64,000 nt of DNA from SCQP01 sp050747745 (GCA_050747745.1 JBOGKM010000110.1:58113-122112); one strand, 5' to 3'; counted from the first letter of the stretch, positions 32,701 to 41,563 are shown. A program made the numbers and translations. The notes: generated by a model not told the origin, from the letters alone.

Positions 32701-33005
32701 AGGACACCCAGTATAGAGCCAAATCGGCCTTGGTGAAACCAGCGGAACCGCGCTGCCCCGGACCAGTTTTCACGCCAGCCAGCGGGTCCCTGCCCGCCGG
32801 CACGAAATCGAAATTCGGCAGGCCCATGGCCGCCGGTGGTGGTGTCGATCGTGATCGTTCCGCTGAGCACTGAGCCGCTTGCAAAAGTGCCGCTGGCGGC
32901 GAACGTCCGGATGGTATCGGCCGCGACGCGCGGGGCCGCGAAGCCGGGGAAGAGGAAGAGCAGGAAGGCGCCTGCGATGATGGCAATCTGACGGGCGCCG
33001 CGATT
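32688..33005 (-). pseudogene. Remnant of a secreted PEP-CTERM-like protein
   Basis: The minus strand reads a hydrophobic leader (IAIIAGAFLLFLFPGFAAPRVAA) followed by DTIRTFAASGTFASGSVLSGTITIDTTTGG, the N-terminal form common in PEP-CTERM-type secreted proteins. A TAG lies directly in front of the leader, with no ATG, GTG or TTG start, and after the TTTGG the reading becomes Gly/Arg-rich and stops at 32688, overlapping fdxA. I read this as a truncated remnant. No sorting signal (VPEP plus helix) or exosortase is in the window. From 33006 to 33147 I see nothing. Confidence 0.4.
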
Positions 33006-33147
33006 TTTCGTCTATGCGTGGTCCTGCCAGTTGCAGGAGGAAACCTCACGGCGTGGTGCATATGTCAAGAAACGCCCGCATATGCAACGGTTTGCACACG
33101 TCCGTCACCCGGCGGAATGCAGCTTGCTTCCCGTTATGTGGGCAGCT

Positions 33148-34059
33148 TCAGTTAACCTTCAGCCGCAGCAGGCTGGCGGGAGCGTGGCGCTGGCCATCGC
33201 TGACGAAGCGGCGGCGGGGATAGCGCGCGAAATAGCTCATCCAGTGGTCGAATTCCGGCGTAAAGGCCTGAATGCGCGGCAAGTGCGCGTGCGGCAGACC
33301 GGCAATCAGCGGTGAGGGCGCGGGACCGGAGCCGACCAGGACCACGGCACTGTAATTCCAGCGCACCGTCACCGGAGCCGCACGCGGGGTGGGATTTCCC
33401 GTCCAGGCGCCGCCCACCACCAGTTGATCGTTGCGCGGCGCTACGCCGTAAGGCAGTGCCAGCGAGGTGACAGCATAGCCGGGCAACCAGCGGTCAATGT
33501 GGTATTGCGCCAAGCCCACCTCGCGTTCCACCGCCGCGGGCGTAAGGTGGCGCAAATTGGGGTGGTCCCAGGTGTGATTGCCGATTTCCGATCCCAGCTG
33601 CACCAGCATTTGCAGCTTGCGCTGAATGTAGACGCGCTGCGCGAACACGTCCGTGCCGGGATTAATAAAAAAGGTGCCATGGACGGGAAACTCGGGATGG
33701 GTTTTCGCGAAGGCCACCCACTGCCCGACGGCGCTTTCCGGATCGAGCTGACCCGCAGGCGTAAAGCGCATCTGGTACTTCGAGCTGTCGTCGAAGGTCA
33801 GCACCACGGGCGAGGTGCCCGCGGGCAGCACGAAATTGCCGCTGACGTACTGGCGCAAGGTGATAGGACGGTAACTGGCCGCATCCAGGCGCGCCAGATC
33901 GCGATCGAAGCTCGCAAACGAGCGCGTCCAGCGGCCATCTTGAGTACCGAATTTGTGGTAGACGAGAATCATCACCTGACCGCGAAGATTCGCATGCAGC
34001 CGCGGCGGCGCGGCGGCGGACACGAGTCCCAGCAGCAGAAACACGAAAAGGCTTCGCAT
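33148..34059 (-). CDS. Secreted polysaccharide deacetylase
   Basis: From ATG 34059 the product is 303 residues, beginning with a signal peptide (RSLFVFLLLGLVSAAA); an ATG at 34071 is possible. The NodB-like core shows MILVYHKFG, then VVLTFDDSSKYQ (about residue 87) with the acidic metal/active pair, a GTFFINPGTDVF strand, and IGNHTWDHPNLRHLTP with the two metal histidines. The family removes N-acetyl or O-acetyl groups from glycans such as chitin oligomers or peptidoglycan. The substrate is unknown. Confidence 0.82.
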   Translation of the reverse strand: MRSLFVFLLLGLVSAAAPPRLHANLRGQVMILVYHKFGTQDGRWTRSFASFDRDLARLDAASYRPITLRQYVSGNFVLPAGTSPVVLTFDDSSKYQMRFTPAGQLDPESAVGQWVAFAKTHPEFPVHGTFFINPGTDVFAQRVYIQRKLQMLVQLGSEIGNHTWDHPNLRHLTPAAVEREVGLAQYHIDRWLPGYAVTSLALPYGVAPRNDQLVVGGAWTGNPTPRAAPVTVRWNYSAVVLVGSGPAPSPLIAGLPHAHLPRIQAFTPEFDHWMSYFARYPRRRFVSDGQRHAPASLLRLKVN

Positions 34060-34112
34060 CGGCGGTGGCAAACCTCAGTAACGAATATACGGCATGCTAA
34101 GCTCGATGGCGT

Positions 34113-34889
34113 ATGGCGGACGAGATGCGCGGCAAGGTCATACTGGTCATGGGCATTGCCAATCGCTGGAGCTTGGCCTATGCCATCGCCCAGGCGCTCG
34201 CCGGAGCGGGTACGCGGCTGCTGCTCAGCTACCAAGCGGAACGGGTGAAGAAGGCGGTCGAGGAGCTGGGGCAGGGGCTGGGCGCCACGAACGTCTATCC
34301 CTGTGACGTCGGCGAGGATGCATCGATTGCAGCGCTGTTTGACGCCATTGGCCAGGATCTGAACGGGGCGCCGCTGGGAGGGGTAGTTCATTGTCTGGCG
34401 TTTGCGCAAAAGGAGGACCTGGATCGCCCCTTCCACGCCACCAGCCGTGCCGGCTTTTCCCAAGCGCTGGAGATCAGCGCCTATTCGCTGGCTGCGGTGG
34501 CTCACCGGGCAGCGCCGCTGATGAGCGATGGGGGCGGCATCGTCACGCTGAGCTATCTCGGATCCCAGCGCGTAGTGCCGCACTACAATGTGATGGGGGT
34601 GGCGAAGGCGGCGCTGGAAGCGGCCGTGCGCTATCTGGCGAACGAGCTGGGGCCGCAGGGGATCCGGGTAAATGCGATTTCCGCCGGACCGGTCAAGACC
34701 GCTTCCGCTCGCGCCATCAAGGATTTTTCCTCGATTCTGGAGCTGGTGGCCCAGCGCGCGCCGCTGCGCCGGCTCACCGATCCAGCCGAGGTCGCCTCGA
34801 CCGCCCTGTTCCTGCTCAGCCCGGCGGGACGCGGCCTCACCGGCGATACCCTTTTCGTGGATAGCGGTTACCATATTCTGGGGATTTAG
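34113..34889 (+). CDS. fabI: Enoyl-[acyl-carrier-protein] reductase (NADH)
   Basis: The 258-residue SDR enzyme closes each round of type II fatty-acid synthesis. Markers: GKVILVMGIANRWSLAYAIAQAL (the modified Gly motif of FabI), DVGEDASIAALFDAIG, SYLGSQRVVPHYNVMGVAKAALEA with the Y-x6-K catalytic pair, and NAISAGPVKTASARAIKDF in the substrate-binding region. trmFO starts two bases after its stop region. Confidence 0.93.
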   Translation: MADEMRGKVILVMGIANRWSLAYAIAQALAGAGTRLLLSYQAERVKKAVEELGQGLGATNVYPCDVGEDASIAALFDAIGQDLNGAPLGGVVHCLAFAQKEDLDRPFHATSRAGFSQALEISAYSLAAVAHRAAPLMSDGGGIVTLSYLGSQRVVPHYNVMGVAKAALEAAVRYLANELGPQGIRVNAISAGPVKTASARAIKDFSSILELVAQRAPLRRLTDPAEVASTALFLLSPAGRGLTGDTLFVDSGYHILGI

Positions 34890-34891
34890 TA

Positions 34892-36226
34892 TTGGCCGAC
34901 ATCGCGGTGATCGGTGGCGGGCTGGCGGGTCCGGAAGCGGCTTGGCAGGCTGCGCGCCATGGGCTGGAGGTGGAACTGTGGGAGATGCGCCCGCGCGTGT
35001 CCACGCCCGCGCACCAGACCGGCGGGCTGGGCGAGTTGGTTTGCTCGAACTCGCTCAAGTCAGAAGCAACCGATTCCGCTCCCTGGCTGCTCAAGCAGGA
35101 ACTGCGCCGCGGCGGCTCACTGCTGCTGGCCTGCGCCGCTAGCTGCGCGGTCCCGGGCGGCCAGGCGCTCACCGTCGACCGAGTGAAATTTTCCGCGGCG
35201 ATTGAAGCGGCGCTGCTTCGCGAGCCCCGGATCCATCTGCGGCGCCAGGAAGCGACGGCGCTACCACCCTCCGATGCCGCGCAGACCATCCTCGCCACCG
35301 GGCCGCTGACCTCGCCCCCGCTGGCCGCGGCCCTGGCCTCCCTGGCTGGCCGCAAACACCTGAGCTTTTATGACGCGATCAGCCCGATCGTCGATGCCGA
35401 AAGCCTCGACTATGACCGCATGTATCCGGGCTCGCGCTGGGATCGCGGCGGCGATGATTTCTGGAACTGCCCCTTCGATCGCGCTCAGTACGAGCGATTT
35501 TATACCGCGCTGTTGACCGCGGAAAGCTATCCCCTGCACCAGTTCGAGGACGTACACTATTTCGAGGCGTGCCTGCCGCTGGAAGAGCTGGCGCGTCGCG
35601 GAGAGGCGACGCTGCGCTTCGGCCCGATGAAACCGGTAGGATTGCGCGATCCCCGCAGCGGGCGCATTCCCTTTGCGGCGGTGCAGTTGCGGCGCGAGAA
35701 CCTGCGCGCCGACAGCTTCAATCTCGTGGGCTTCCAAAACCATTTGCGCTTCGGCGCCCAAGCCGAAGTCCTACGCCTGATTCCGGGCCTGGAGCGGGCG
35801 CGGTTTTTGCGCTACGGACAGGTCCACCGCAACAGCTATCTGGCGGCTCCGGCGGTACTGAACGAGCGCCTGCAGTTCCGGAGCGCCGGACAAATTTGGT
35901 CGGCGGGACAGTTGTGCGGGACCGAAGGCTACATCGAGGCGATCGCCACCGGATGGCTGGCCGGCCAGTTTGCCGCTGCCGCTGTCCGCGGCGAAGAGCC
36001 GGCGCCGCCGCCGCGCGCGACCGCCTTGGGCTCGCTGCTGCACTACATCACCCACGCTTCCGCCGCCACTTACGCGCCGGCCAACATCACCTTCGATCTG
36101 CTGCCGCCGCTGGATGCGCCCGAACGCGACCGCGGTCGCCGCCGCCAGTTGCAGTGCCGGCGGGCGTTGATGGCGCTAGAGAGCTGGCTGCCGCAGGTTT
36201 GCACGCCAGCGCCGGTGAACGCATGA
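34892..36226 (+). CDS. trmFO: Methylenetetrahydrofolate-tRNA uracil-5 methyltransferase
   Basis: This 444-residue flavoprotein forms m5U54 in tRNA using methylene-THF. It starts with TTG at 34892, reading ADIAVIGGGLAGPEAAWQAA (dinucleotide-binding GGGLAG), WEMRPRVSTPAHQTG, the FVCSNSLKSE-like VCSNSLKSEATDSAPWLLK segment, and GQLCGTEGYIEAIATGWLAGQ at the end. The order trmFO-xerC is conserved in other phyla (for example before hslV). The stop overlaps xerC by four bases. Confidence 0.93.
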   Translation: MADIAVIGGGLAGPEAAWQAARHGLEVELWEMRPRVSTPAHQTGGLGELVCSNSLKSEATDSAPWLLKQELRRGGSLLLACAASCAVPGGQALTVDRVKFSAAIEAALLREPRIHLRRQEATALPPSDAAQTILATGPLTSPPLAAALASLAGRKHLSFYDAISPIVDAESLDYDRMYPGSRWDRGGDDFWNCPFDRAQYERFYTALLTAESYPLHQFEDVHYFEACLPLEELARRGEATLRFGPMKPVGLRDPRSGRIPFAAVQLRRENLRADSFNLVGFQNHLRFGAQAEVLRLIPGLERARFLRYGQVHRNSYLAAPAVLNERLQFRSAGQIWSAGQLCGTEGYIEAIATGWLAGQFAAAAVRGEEPAPPPRATALGSLLHYITHASAATYAPANITFDLLPPLDAPERDRGRRRQLQCRRALMALESWLPQVCTPAPVNA

Positions 36227-37149
36227 CCGTGCAAGCGGCCATCACGGATTTTCTGGAACACTACCTGGAAGGCGAGCGCAACGCCAGCCCCCACACGCGG
36301 CGCAACTACGCCGCCGATCTGCGTCAGTTCGCCTCTTTTGACGGAGCGGAGATAGCGCTGAACACCGTCGATCGCGCCTGCATCCGGCGATTTTTGGCGC
36401 AAGGCCACCGGCGCGGCGCCAGCCGCGCCACCCAGGCGCGGCATCTATCCTCGCTGCGTTCGCTGTTCCGCTACGCGCTGCGCCAGGGCTGGATCACGGA
36501 AAACCCGGCGCGGCTGATCAGCGCACCCCGCCAGGGCAAGCACCTGCCCGGCATCCCCACCACGGATCAGGTGAACGGCTGGCTGAATAACGGCGCCGCC
36601 GAGCGTCCGTTCCCCGAGCGCGAGCAGGCGCTGCTGGAACTGCTCTACGGCTGCGGCCTGCGGGTGAGCGAACTGACCGGACTGGAACTGGGCGATGTGG
36701 ATTATACCGCGGCCCAACTGCGGGTGCTGGGCAAGGGGCGCAAGCAGCGCCTGGTGCCCTTTGGCCGCAAGGCGCGCGCCGCGCTGGAACACTACCTCGC
36801 GGTCCGCACGGCGCTGCCGCCCCAGCCTGCCACCAACCCAGCGCTGTTTTTGAACCGCCGCGGACGCCGCCTGACCACGCGCTCGGTGGCGCGGCTGGTG
36901 AAGGCCAGCGCTCAAGCGGCCGGCCTGGGGGCGGATTTACATCCCCACGCGCTGCGCCATGCCTTCGCCTCGCATCTGCTCAGCGAGGGCGCCGATTTGC
37001 GTGCCATCCAGGAAATGCTCGGCCATCGCAGCCTGGCCACCACCCAGCGCTACACCCGCACCGACATCCGGCAGCTCACGGAAGTCTATGATCGCGCCCA
37101 CCCGTTTGAAAGTGCCTCCGCTAAACTGGAAAAGGGAGCCAAACCATGA
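36223..37149 (+). CDS. xerC: Tyrosine recombinase XerC
   Basis: I place the start at 36223 (ATGACCGTGCAAG, inside the trmFO stop); longer open frames upstream are out of phase with a real protein. The 308-residue enzyme has an N-terminal SAM-like DNA-binding domain (FLEHYLEGERNASPHTRRNY) and a catalytic domain with the conserved LYGCGLRVSELTGL arginine, GKGRKQRLVPF lysine, HPHALRHAFASHL (H-x-x-R), GHRSLATTQRYT and the tyrosine in RYT. It resolves chromosome dimers with XerD. XerD is the alternative, but the gene order favours XerC. Confidence 0.88.
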   Translation: MTVQAAITDFLEHYLEGERNASPHTRRNYAADLRQFASFDGAEIALNTVDRACIRRFLAQGHRRGASRATQARHLSSLRSLFRYALRQGWITENPARLISAPRQGKHLPGIPTTDQVNGWLNNGAAERPFPEREQALLELLYGCGLRVSELTGLELGDVDYTAAQLRVLGKGRKQRLVPFGRKARAALEHYLAVRTALPPQPATNPALFLNRRGRRLTTRSVARLVKASAQAAGLGADLHPHALRHAFASHLLSEGADLRAIQEMLGHRSLATTQRYTRTDIRQLTEVYDRAHPFESASAKLEKGAKP

Positions 37150-37337
37150 GCGGTTCGATTCTTTCCGTCCAGTGTCCGGAGTGTCAACGCATCTACAATA
37201 TCTATCCGGGCCCGGATGACTACATGCGCTGCCTGATCACGCGCAAGTACGAGATGGAATGCGATTACTGCGAAAAAGAGCTGGAGTTCAAGGTAGTGGG
37301 CGGCTCCAAGGCGCCGTTCACCACCGGCGGCACCTAG
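37146..37337 (+). CDS. Small two-CxxC zinc-ribbon-like protein
   Basis: The 63-residue product has paired cysteines CPEC (residues 10-13) and CDYC (about 40-43), a classic zinc-ribbon layout, and a stable-looking GSKAPFTTGGT tail. It starts inside the xerC stop by a four-base overlap and its last 79 bases overlap the next gene's proposed start. I do not know a family; a small nucleic-acid or assembly factor is a guess. Confidence 0.55.
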   Translation: MSGSILSVQCPECQRIYNIYPGPDDYMRCLITRKYEMECDYCEKELEFKVVGGSKAPFTTGGT

Positions 37338-38044
37338 CCGCGCTCGCGTGCCTGCCGCTGCTGCTGGCGCCGGCAGCACCCAAAGCGCACGCCGCCTCGC
37401 CCTGGTCCTTGATCGGGCAGACGACGCGGAAATTGTGGCAGGGCACCCGGGCGCTGCCCGCGGCAGCGCTGCGCGATTGGCGGGTCACGGTGCCGGTGCT
37501 GGCGATCACCGGGCTGCTGATCACCACAGGCGACGCCAGCCTGTCCCGGAAAATCCAATCGCCGCACCTTGAACAAGAGAGCAAACTTTGGTCCAACCGC
37601 GGCTTGCTGGACATCGAACCGGCCTTCACGCTGTTGGCTGTGGCTCACGAAGATCGCTGTCTGTTTTGTCACGCTACCGGCCACTTCGTCCTCACTGCGC
37701 TGACCACGGAAGCCTACACCACCGCCGCCGTGCAAGTACTGAAGTTCAGCGCTGGACGGGAGCGTCCCTATACGCCCGGCGATGGCGACGGCGGCTTCAA
37801 CGAAGGCGGAAGTTCGTTTCCCTCGGGCCACGCCGCCGGCGCGTTCGCGATGGCCGAACTGTTGTACGAGCACGATCCCCAGGCAGGCTGGACCAACGGC
37901 CTGGGCTTCTCGCTGGCCTCAGGCGTGGCGGCGGCGCGCTTTACCGCCAAGGAACATTTCCCTTCTGACCTGCTCGTGGGGGCGCTGCTAGGTTCGCTGC
38001 TCGGCCGCTGCACGGCCCATTGCCCGCCGGCCCCGGATCACTAA
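37259..38044 (+). CDS. Exported PAP2-family phosphatase
   Basis: The 261-residue protein has the PAP2 phosphatase motifs: KFSAGRERPYTPG (K-x6-RP, about residue 162), SSFPSGHAAGAFAMAE (PSGH, about 182) and AARFTAKEHFPSDLLVGA (R...H...D). A leader-like segment ACLPLLLAPAAPKAHAAS near residue 35 suggests export. The ATG at 37259 gives a 26-residue polar lead before it, and overlaps the zinc-ribbon gene; a non-ATG start further in is possible. Substrates of this family are lipid or sugar pyrophosphates. It overlaps flgL convergently. Confidence 0.75.
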   Translation: MRLLRKRAGVQGSGRLQGAVHHRRHLAALACLPLLLAPAAPKAHAASPWSLIGQTTRKLWQGTRALPAAALRDWRVTVPVLAITGLLITTGDASLSRKIQSPHLEQESKLWSNRGLLDIEPAFTLLAVAHEDRCLFCHATGHFVLTALTTEAYTTAAVQVLKFSAGRERPYTPGDGDGGFNEGGSSFPSGHAAGAFAMAELLYEHDPQAGWTNGLGFSLASGVAAARFTAKEHFPSDLLVGALLGSLLGRCTAHCPPAPDH

Positions 38045-38955
38045 CCTCCAGTGGTGCCCAGATAGTTGAGCAGGCTGGTGTTGCTGATCTGCGCCCCGGC
38101 CGACAGAATGGCCTGGCGCGCGGTTTCCGCCTGGGATAGATCGGTGATCGCGCTCGCGAGGTTGGCGCCGACCAGCGTGGTTTGCTCCTGCGTCAGGTTC
38201 ATCTGCTCGTTGTTTAGAAAATTGCTTTCACTGGTGAGCTGGTCGCTGGTAGAACCGTAAAAGACGCGCTGCTGGCTCAGGGTGGTGAGGCTTTGGCCCA
38301 GCTCCGTCACGGCGGTTTGGGCGGCGCCGCTGTCGTTACTCTGCAGGGCGGTCTGCAAGTCCTGCAGCGCCTGAAAGACGCTGCCACTGCTATTTTGGAA
38401 GATCTGGCTGCCGGGCACGTTCAAAGTAACGCTGGCGCCGGGTGCGACCTCCACCTGATTGGTTTGCGTGTTGCCGCTGTATTGCACCCCGTCGGGCTGG
38501 CTGGCATCAGCAGCGTAGGGAGGGCTGCCGGTGGCTGTGCCACCGAAAATATAGGCTCCATTATAGGTGGTGTTGGCGATGCCGATCATCTCCTGCTGAA
38601 TCTGTCCGATTTGCTGAGCGACATCGCTTCTCTGGGCATCGGAAAGACCACCGTTGGCCCCTTCGGTACCCACCGAGATGGCCTGGTTGAGGGTGGTCAC
38701 CGCTTGCGACAGCGCGGAGTCGCCCACCTGCAGCTCGCCGTTGATGGTGTTGATATTTTGGAGATACTGGGTGGCCTGCGCCGCTTGCGACGTGTTGGCG
38801 CTGGCTAGGGCCGCCGCCACCGGATCATCCGACGGGGAGTTCACCTGCCGGCCCGTCTCCACCTCGGTGAGCGCCTGATTCTGGCTCTGCTCGGTTTGAT
38901 TGAGTGCCTGCTGGAGGTTGTTATAAAGCAGCGAGTTGGTAATTCGTGCGTACAT
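38041..38955 (-). CDS. flgL: Flagellar hook-filament junction protein FlgL
   Basis: The 304-residue protein has flagellin-type helices at both ends: RITNSLLYNNLQQALNQTEQ with the GRQVNSPSDDPVAAALA motif near the N-terminus, and LSQAETARQAILSAGAQISNTSLLNYL at the C-terminus. FlgL joins hook and filament after FlgK. It is the last gene of the 14-gene flagellar block; its start lies 3 bases after the flgK stop. Confidence 0.93.
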   Translation of the reverse strand: MYARITNSLLYNNLQQALNQTEQSQNQALTEVETGRQVNSPSDDPVAAALASANTSQAAQATQYLQNINTINGELQVGDSALSQAVTTLNQAISVGTEGANGGLSDAQRSDVAQQIGQIQQEMIGIANTTYNGAYIFGGTATGSPPYAADASQPDGVQYSGNTQTNQVEVAPGASVTLNVPGSQIFQNSSGSVFQALQDLQTALQSNDSGAAQTAVTELGQSLTTLSQQRVFYGSTSDQLTSESNFLNNEQMNLTQEQTTLVGANLASAITDLSQAETARQAILSAGAQISNTSLLNYLGTTGG

Positions 38956-38958
38956 GGC

Positions 38959-40326
38959 TTACTGTCCCAGGTTGATCGCCACGCTGGTGAGCGTGTTGAT
39001 GACACTCACGACCTGGGCGGCCGCCTGATAGGCATGCTGAAACTGGGTGAGATTGATGCTCTCCTCGTCCAGGGAAACTCCGGAAACGGAGGAAATCTGG
39101 TTTTGCAACTGCGTGAGCACGGTCTGCGACGCCTGCTGTTGCGTGTCCGCGTTCTGCAGCATGGTACCGACGTTGCCGACAATGGCGGCGTAGGCGTCGT
39201 CAGGAGTGAGGCCGGCGGCATTGGCCTGGTTCTGCAGGTTGGCCATGGCGACCACGTTGGAATTGTCGCCGTTGGTTGCCGCCGTGGAACTGGCGGCGAT
39301 TTTAGCCGGATCCGTAGTGGCCAGAGCCATATTGGCGGCAGCGCCGATGGGCGTAGGAGGGGTAAAGACGTTTCCACCCGCGTTGCCGTCAAGGTCGTAG
39401 CCCAGCGCGTTCTGCTGATTGATACCGGTGGCGATGGTGGTGGCGAGGGCATCGAGCTGGCTGGACAAATTGGGAAGATCGACATCGCGCGCCTGGATCA
39501 GACCCGCCAGGCTGCCGCCGGAAATCGAGGCGGTGATGTCGGTCAATCCGGAATAGACATCCTGCACCCCGCCGCTGGCCTGCGTAGTGAGGGCGACCGC
39601 CTGGTTTCCGGCCACCAATTGCTGGCCGCCAGCCGTGGTCAGGGTAATTTGCCCTTGACTGCCGGCACTCTGCGTGAAATTGATGAGCTGGGAGAGATTG
39701 TTCACCAGCGTGGACCGTTGATCTTCAAGGCCGGCGGTGCCTTGCGGCTGATTCTGCAGAGAGCCGATCTCGCCGTTCAGTTGCGCGATCTGGGTCGTGA
39801 GTGTGTTGACTTGGCTCACGTCCTGCACCACCTGTTGGTTGGCGCCACCCATCTGCTGGCTGATGGCGCTGCTGACCTGGTTAAATGTTTGCGCCATCGT
39901 CTGTGCGGCCGAGATCACGCTCTCGCGCTGCGAACCATCGCTGGGATCGGTGGAAAGCTGCTGCAAGGCGGCGTAGAAAGCATCGATCGAGGTGCCCAGG
40001 CCGGCGCCATTGGAGGCATCGAACAGCCCCTCGACCGGCTGCAACTGCTGCTGCAGCGAGGTGAGCTGGTTTTGGTTCGAGGTCTCCTGGTTGAGCTGGA
40101 TTTGCAAGACGCCAGCGCGAACGTCCTGGACCTGCTGCAGGATTACGCCGCCGCCGCCGGCAATGCCCTGGTCGGGGGAATACGGCGCCTGCTCCGCCAG
40201 CACTGCAACCCTTTGGGTGTAGCCGGGTGTATTGACGTTGGCGATATTGTTGGCGGTAACCTGTAAGCCCCCCTGCTGGGCTTGCAGCGATTGCTCCGCG
40301 ATGGCCATGACGCCGCTCAATCCCAT
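38959..40326 (-). CDS. flgK: Flagellar hook-associated protein FlgK
   Basis: The 455-residue protein begins with the rod/hook helix MAIAEQSLQAQQGGLQVTANNIANVNTPGYTQ and ends with NLTQFQHAYQAAAQVVSVINTLTSVAINL, both hallmarks of FlgK. The centre is Gln/Thr/Ser-rich and variable. It makes the first junction layer between hook and filament. AAGGAGG stands 10 bases before the ATG. This is shorter than E. coli FlgK (about 547). Confidence 0.93.
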   Translation of the reverse strand: MGLSGVMAIAEQSLQAQQGGLQVTANNIANVNTPGYTQRVAVLAEQAPYSPDQGIAGGGGVILQQVQDVRAGVLQIQLNQETSNQNQLTSLQQQLQPVEGLFDASNGAGLGTSIDAFYAALQQLSTDPSDGSQRESVISAAQTMAQTFNQVSSAISQQMGGANQQVVQDVSQVNTLTTQIAQLNGEIGSLQNQPQGTAGLEDQRSTLVNNLSQLINFTQSAGSQGQITLTTAGGQQLVAGNQAVALTTQASGGVQDVYSGLTDITASISGGSLAGLIQARDVDLPNLSSQLDALATTIATGINQQNALGYDLDGNAGGNVFTPPTPIGAAANMALATTDPAKIAASSTAATNGDNSNVVAMANLQNQANAAGLTPDDAYAAIVGNVGTMLQNADTQQQASQTVLTQLQNQISSVSGVSLDEESINLTQFQHAYQAAAQVVSVINTLTSVAINLGQ

Positions 40327-40330
40327 AGTG

Positions 40331-40840
40331 TCAACCCTCCTTGACGTGGGGCGCGGCCCCTGCAGGCGTCTCGCCGGCAGGCGGCCGTTTGTCTCCTGTT
40401 CCCACCTGGTAGGTCGCTTCCCCGAGTGCCCATACGCGCTGAAAACAGCGCACCGAACGACTGCCGATCTCGATCAGGGCGGATTGAATGTCCGCCAGGC
40501 GGCGCAACTCCGCGTTCATGCGGCGCAGCTCAGCGGCAGCGCGCAGCTGATCGGCGCGCCTGCCGGTGATGGACGGCATGCGGCGGTCATGCACCACGAT
40601 TTGTTGCGCCAGCGCCTCCTGGCGCTCCACGCTGTCGAGGTAGTCAGTGGCGCGAAAGGCGGCTACGGCTTGAAAGCCGGTGCGCAGCTCGGCGGATAAT
40701 TGTTCCACCAGAATCCGGCGCTGCTGCAGCCATTCCCACATCCGGTTGCCTTCTTCCGGTGGGCCGTCGGACGGCAGAGACCAAGGGCGCATTACGGGTG
40801 CGCGGACGCTGTCCAGCGGTTGCGTTAGGGGGCTAGCCAT
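40331..40840 (-). CDS. flgN: FlgN-like flagellar export chaperone
   Basis: From ATG 40840 (ASPLTQPLDS) the protein has 169 residues and is helical in its middle (EWLQQRRILVEQLSAELRTGFQAV; ATDYLDSVERQEALAQQIVVHDRR; AELRRMNAELRRLADIQSALIEIGS). FlgN binds the C-termini of FlgK and FlgL to escort them to the export gate, and flgM-flgN-flgK-flgL is the usual gene order, which decides the name; sequence alone is weak. The start overlaps the flgM stop by eight bases. Confidence 0.7.
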   Translation of the reverse strand: MASPLTQPLDSVRAPVMRPWSLPSDGPPEEGNRMWEWLQQRRILVEQLSAELRTGFQAVAAFRATDYLDSVERQEALAQQIVVHDRRMPSITGRRADQLRAAAELRRMNAELRRLADIQSALIEIGSRSVRCFQRVWALGEATYQVGTGDKRPPAGETPAGAAPHVKEG

Positions 40841-41156
40841 CGCCACGAGTCCCCATTCCGGTCTGCGGGTCATTCAACATCGCTTCGGCAATTTGCGATG
40901 TGTTGACCACGTAGGTACCGCCGGTAATCTGCGCGCGCAACTGTTGCACCTGCTCCTGGCGAACCTCGGGCTGCGCCAGGGCCTTGGCTGTCAATTCGAC
41001 AGTCGAGGATCCCAGCTTGGCCTGGTCGCCGGAGGTGCTAGTGGCGCCGGAACCGGAGGGGACGACGGAGTTATGGGCCGGGGTGATCCGATGCGCCTCC
41101 TCGGGCCGCTGTTGCGCGGCCAGGGAGGGATCGAGGTTGGGATTTTGGATTCTCAC
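40833..41156 (-). CDS. flgM: Anti-sigma-28 factor FlgM
   Basis: The 107-residue protein has the FlgM C-terminal helices: STVELTAKALAQPEVRQEQVQQLRAQITGGTYVVNTSQIAEAMLND. FlgM holds sigma-28 until the hook is complete and it is exported. The N-terminal half is flexible and Ser/Thr/Pro-rich as expected. The sigma-28 gene itself is outside this window, but sigma-28-type promoters are present. It overlaps flgJ by four bases. Confidence 0.85.
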   Translation of the reverse strand: MRIQNPNLDPSLAAQQRPEEAHRITPAHNSVVPSGSGATSTSGDQAKLGSSTVELTAKALAQPEVRQEQVQQLRAQITGGTYVVNTSQIAEAMLNDPQTGMGTRGDG

Positions 41157-41563
41157 CGTGGCTTCTCCGTCATAGCGGACTGGCTCAGTCTCGCTACCTC
41201 CAGCTTATCGGCGTTTGTGGCTTGCGACTTTAGCAAAGTCACCTCCGCGGAAACTTTTTTTGCAGCCGCAGGCACCGGCTGCAACTGATGCTCGATCATG
41301 GCCGCCAGGCCCAGCCCGCCGCGCTGGGCGAGAGCGCCCGACATGGCCTGCAGCCCTAGGCCTTTCAGGCTTTCGGCGCCCGGGTCGGAGAACTGCCCCT
41401 GCGAAGGCGCCAAGGGGTCGTTCTGGAACTCGCTCCAGAGGGTATCGATCAAGATACCGGCAAATTCCTTGGCCGATTTGTCCAGCTGGTATTTCTGCGC
41501 TGCCGCGGTCGGCGTGGTGACGGCGGGTGCAACCTGGTGGGCGACTGGCGCCAGTTGGCTCAT
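41153..41563 (-). CDS. flgJ: Rod-binding protein (FlgJ N-terminal domain)
   Basis: The 136-residue protein has only the rod-cap half of FlgJ: KEFAGILIDTLWSEFQNDPL and LKGLGLQAMSGALAQRGGLGLAAMIEHQL, the conserved helix pattern. The muramidase half found in gamma-proteobacterial FlgJ is absent, which is common outside that group; an MltD-like enzyme elsewhere could clear the wall. It overlaps flgI by one base. Confidence 0.85.
   Translation of the reverse strand: MSQLAPVAHQVAPAVTTPTAAAQKYQLDKSAKEFAGILIDTLWSEFQNDPLAPSQGQFSDPGAESLKGLGLQAMSGALAQRGGLGLAAMIEHQLQPVPAAAKKVSAEVTLLKSQATNADKLEVARLSQSAMTEKPR

Noticed and set aside
35569..36222. A frame extending xerC upstream into trmFO
   Set aside because: The extra text is Arg/Ala-rich and out of phase with trmFO, while ATG 36223 overlaps the trmFO stop in the usual way and starts a normal XerC.
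38896..40266. A 456-codon plus-strand frame opposite flgK and flgL
   Set aside because: Same cause: the third-position G+C bias of flgK keeps the reverse frame open. flgK motifs lie on the minus strand.
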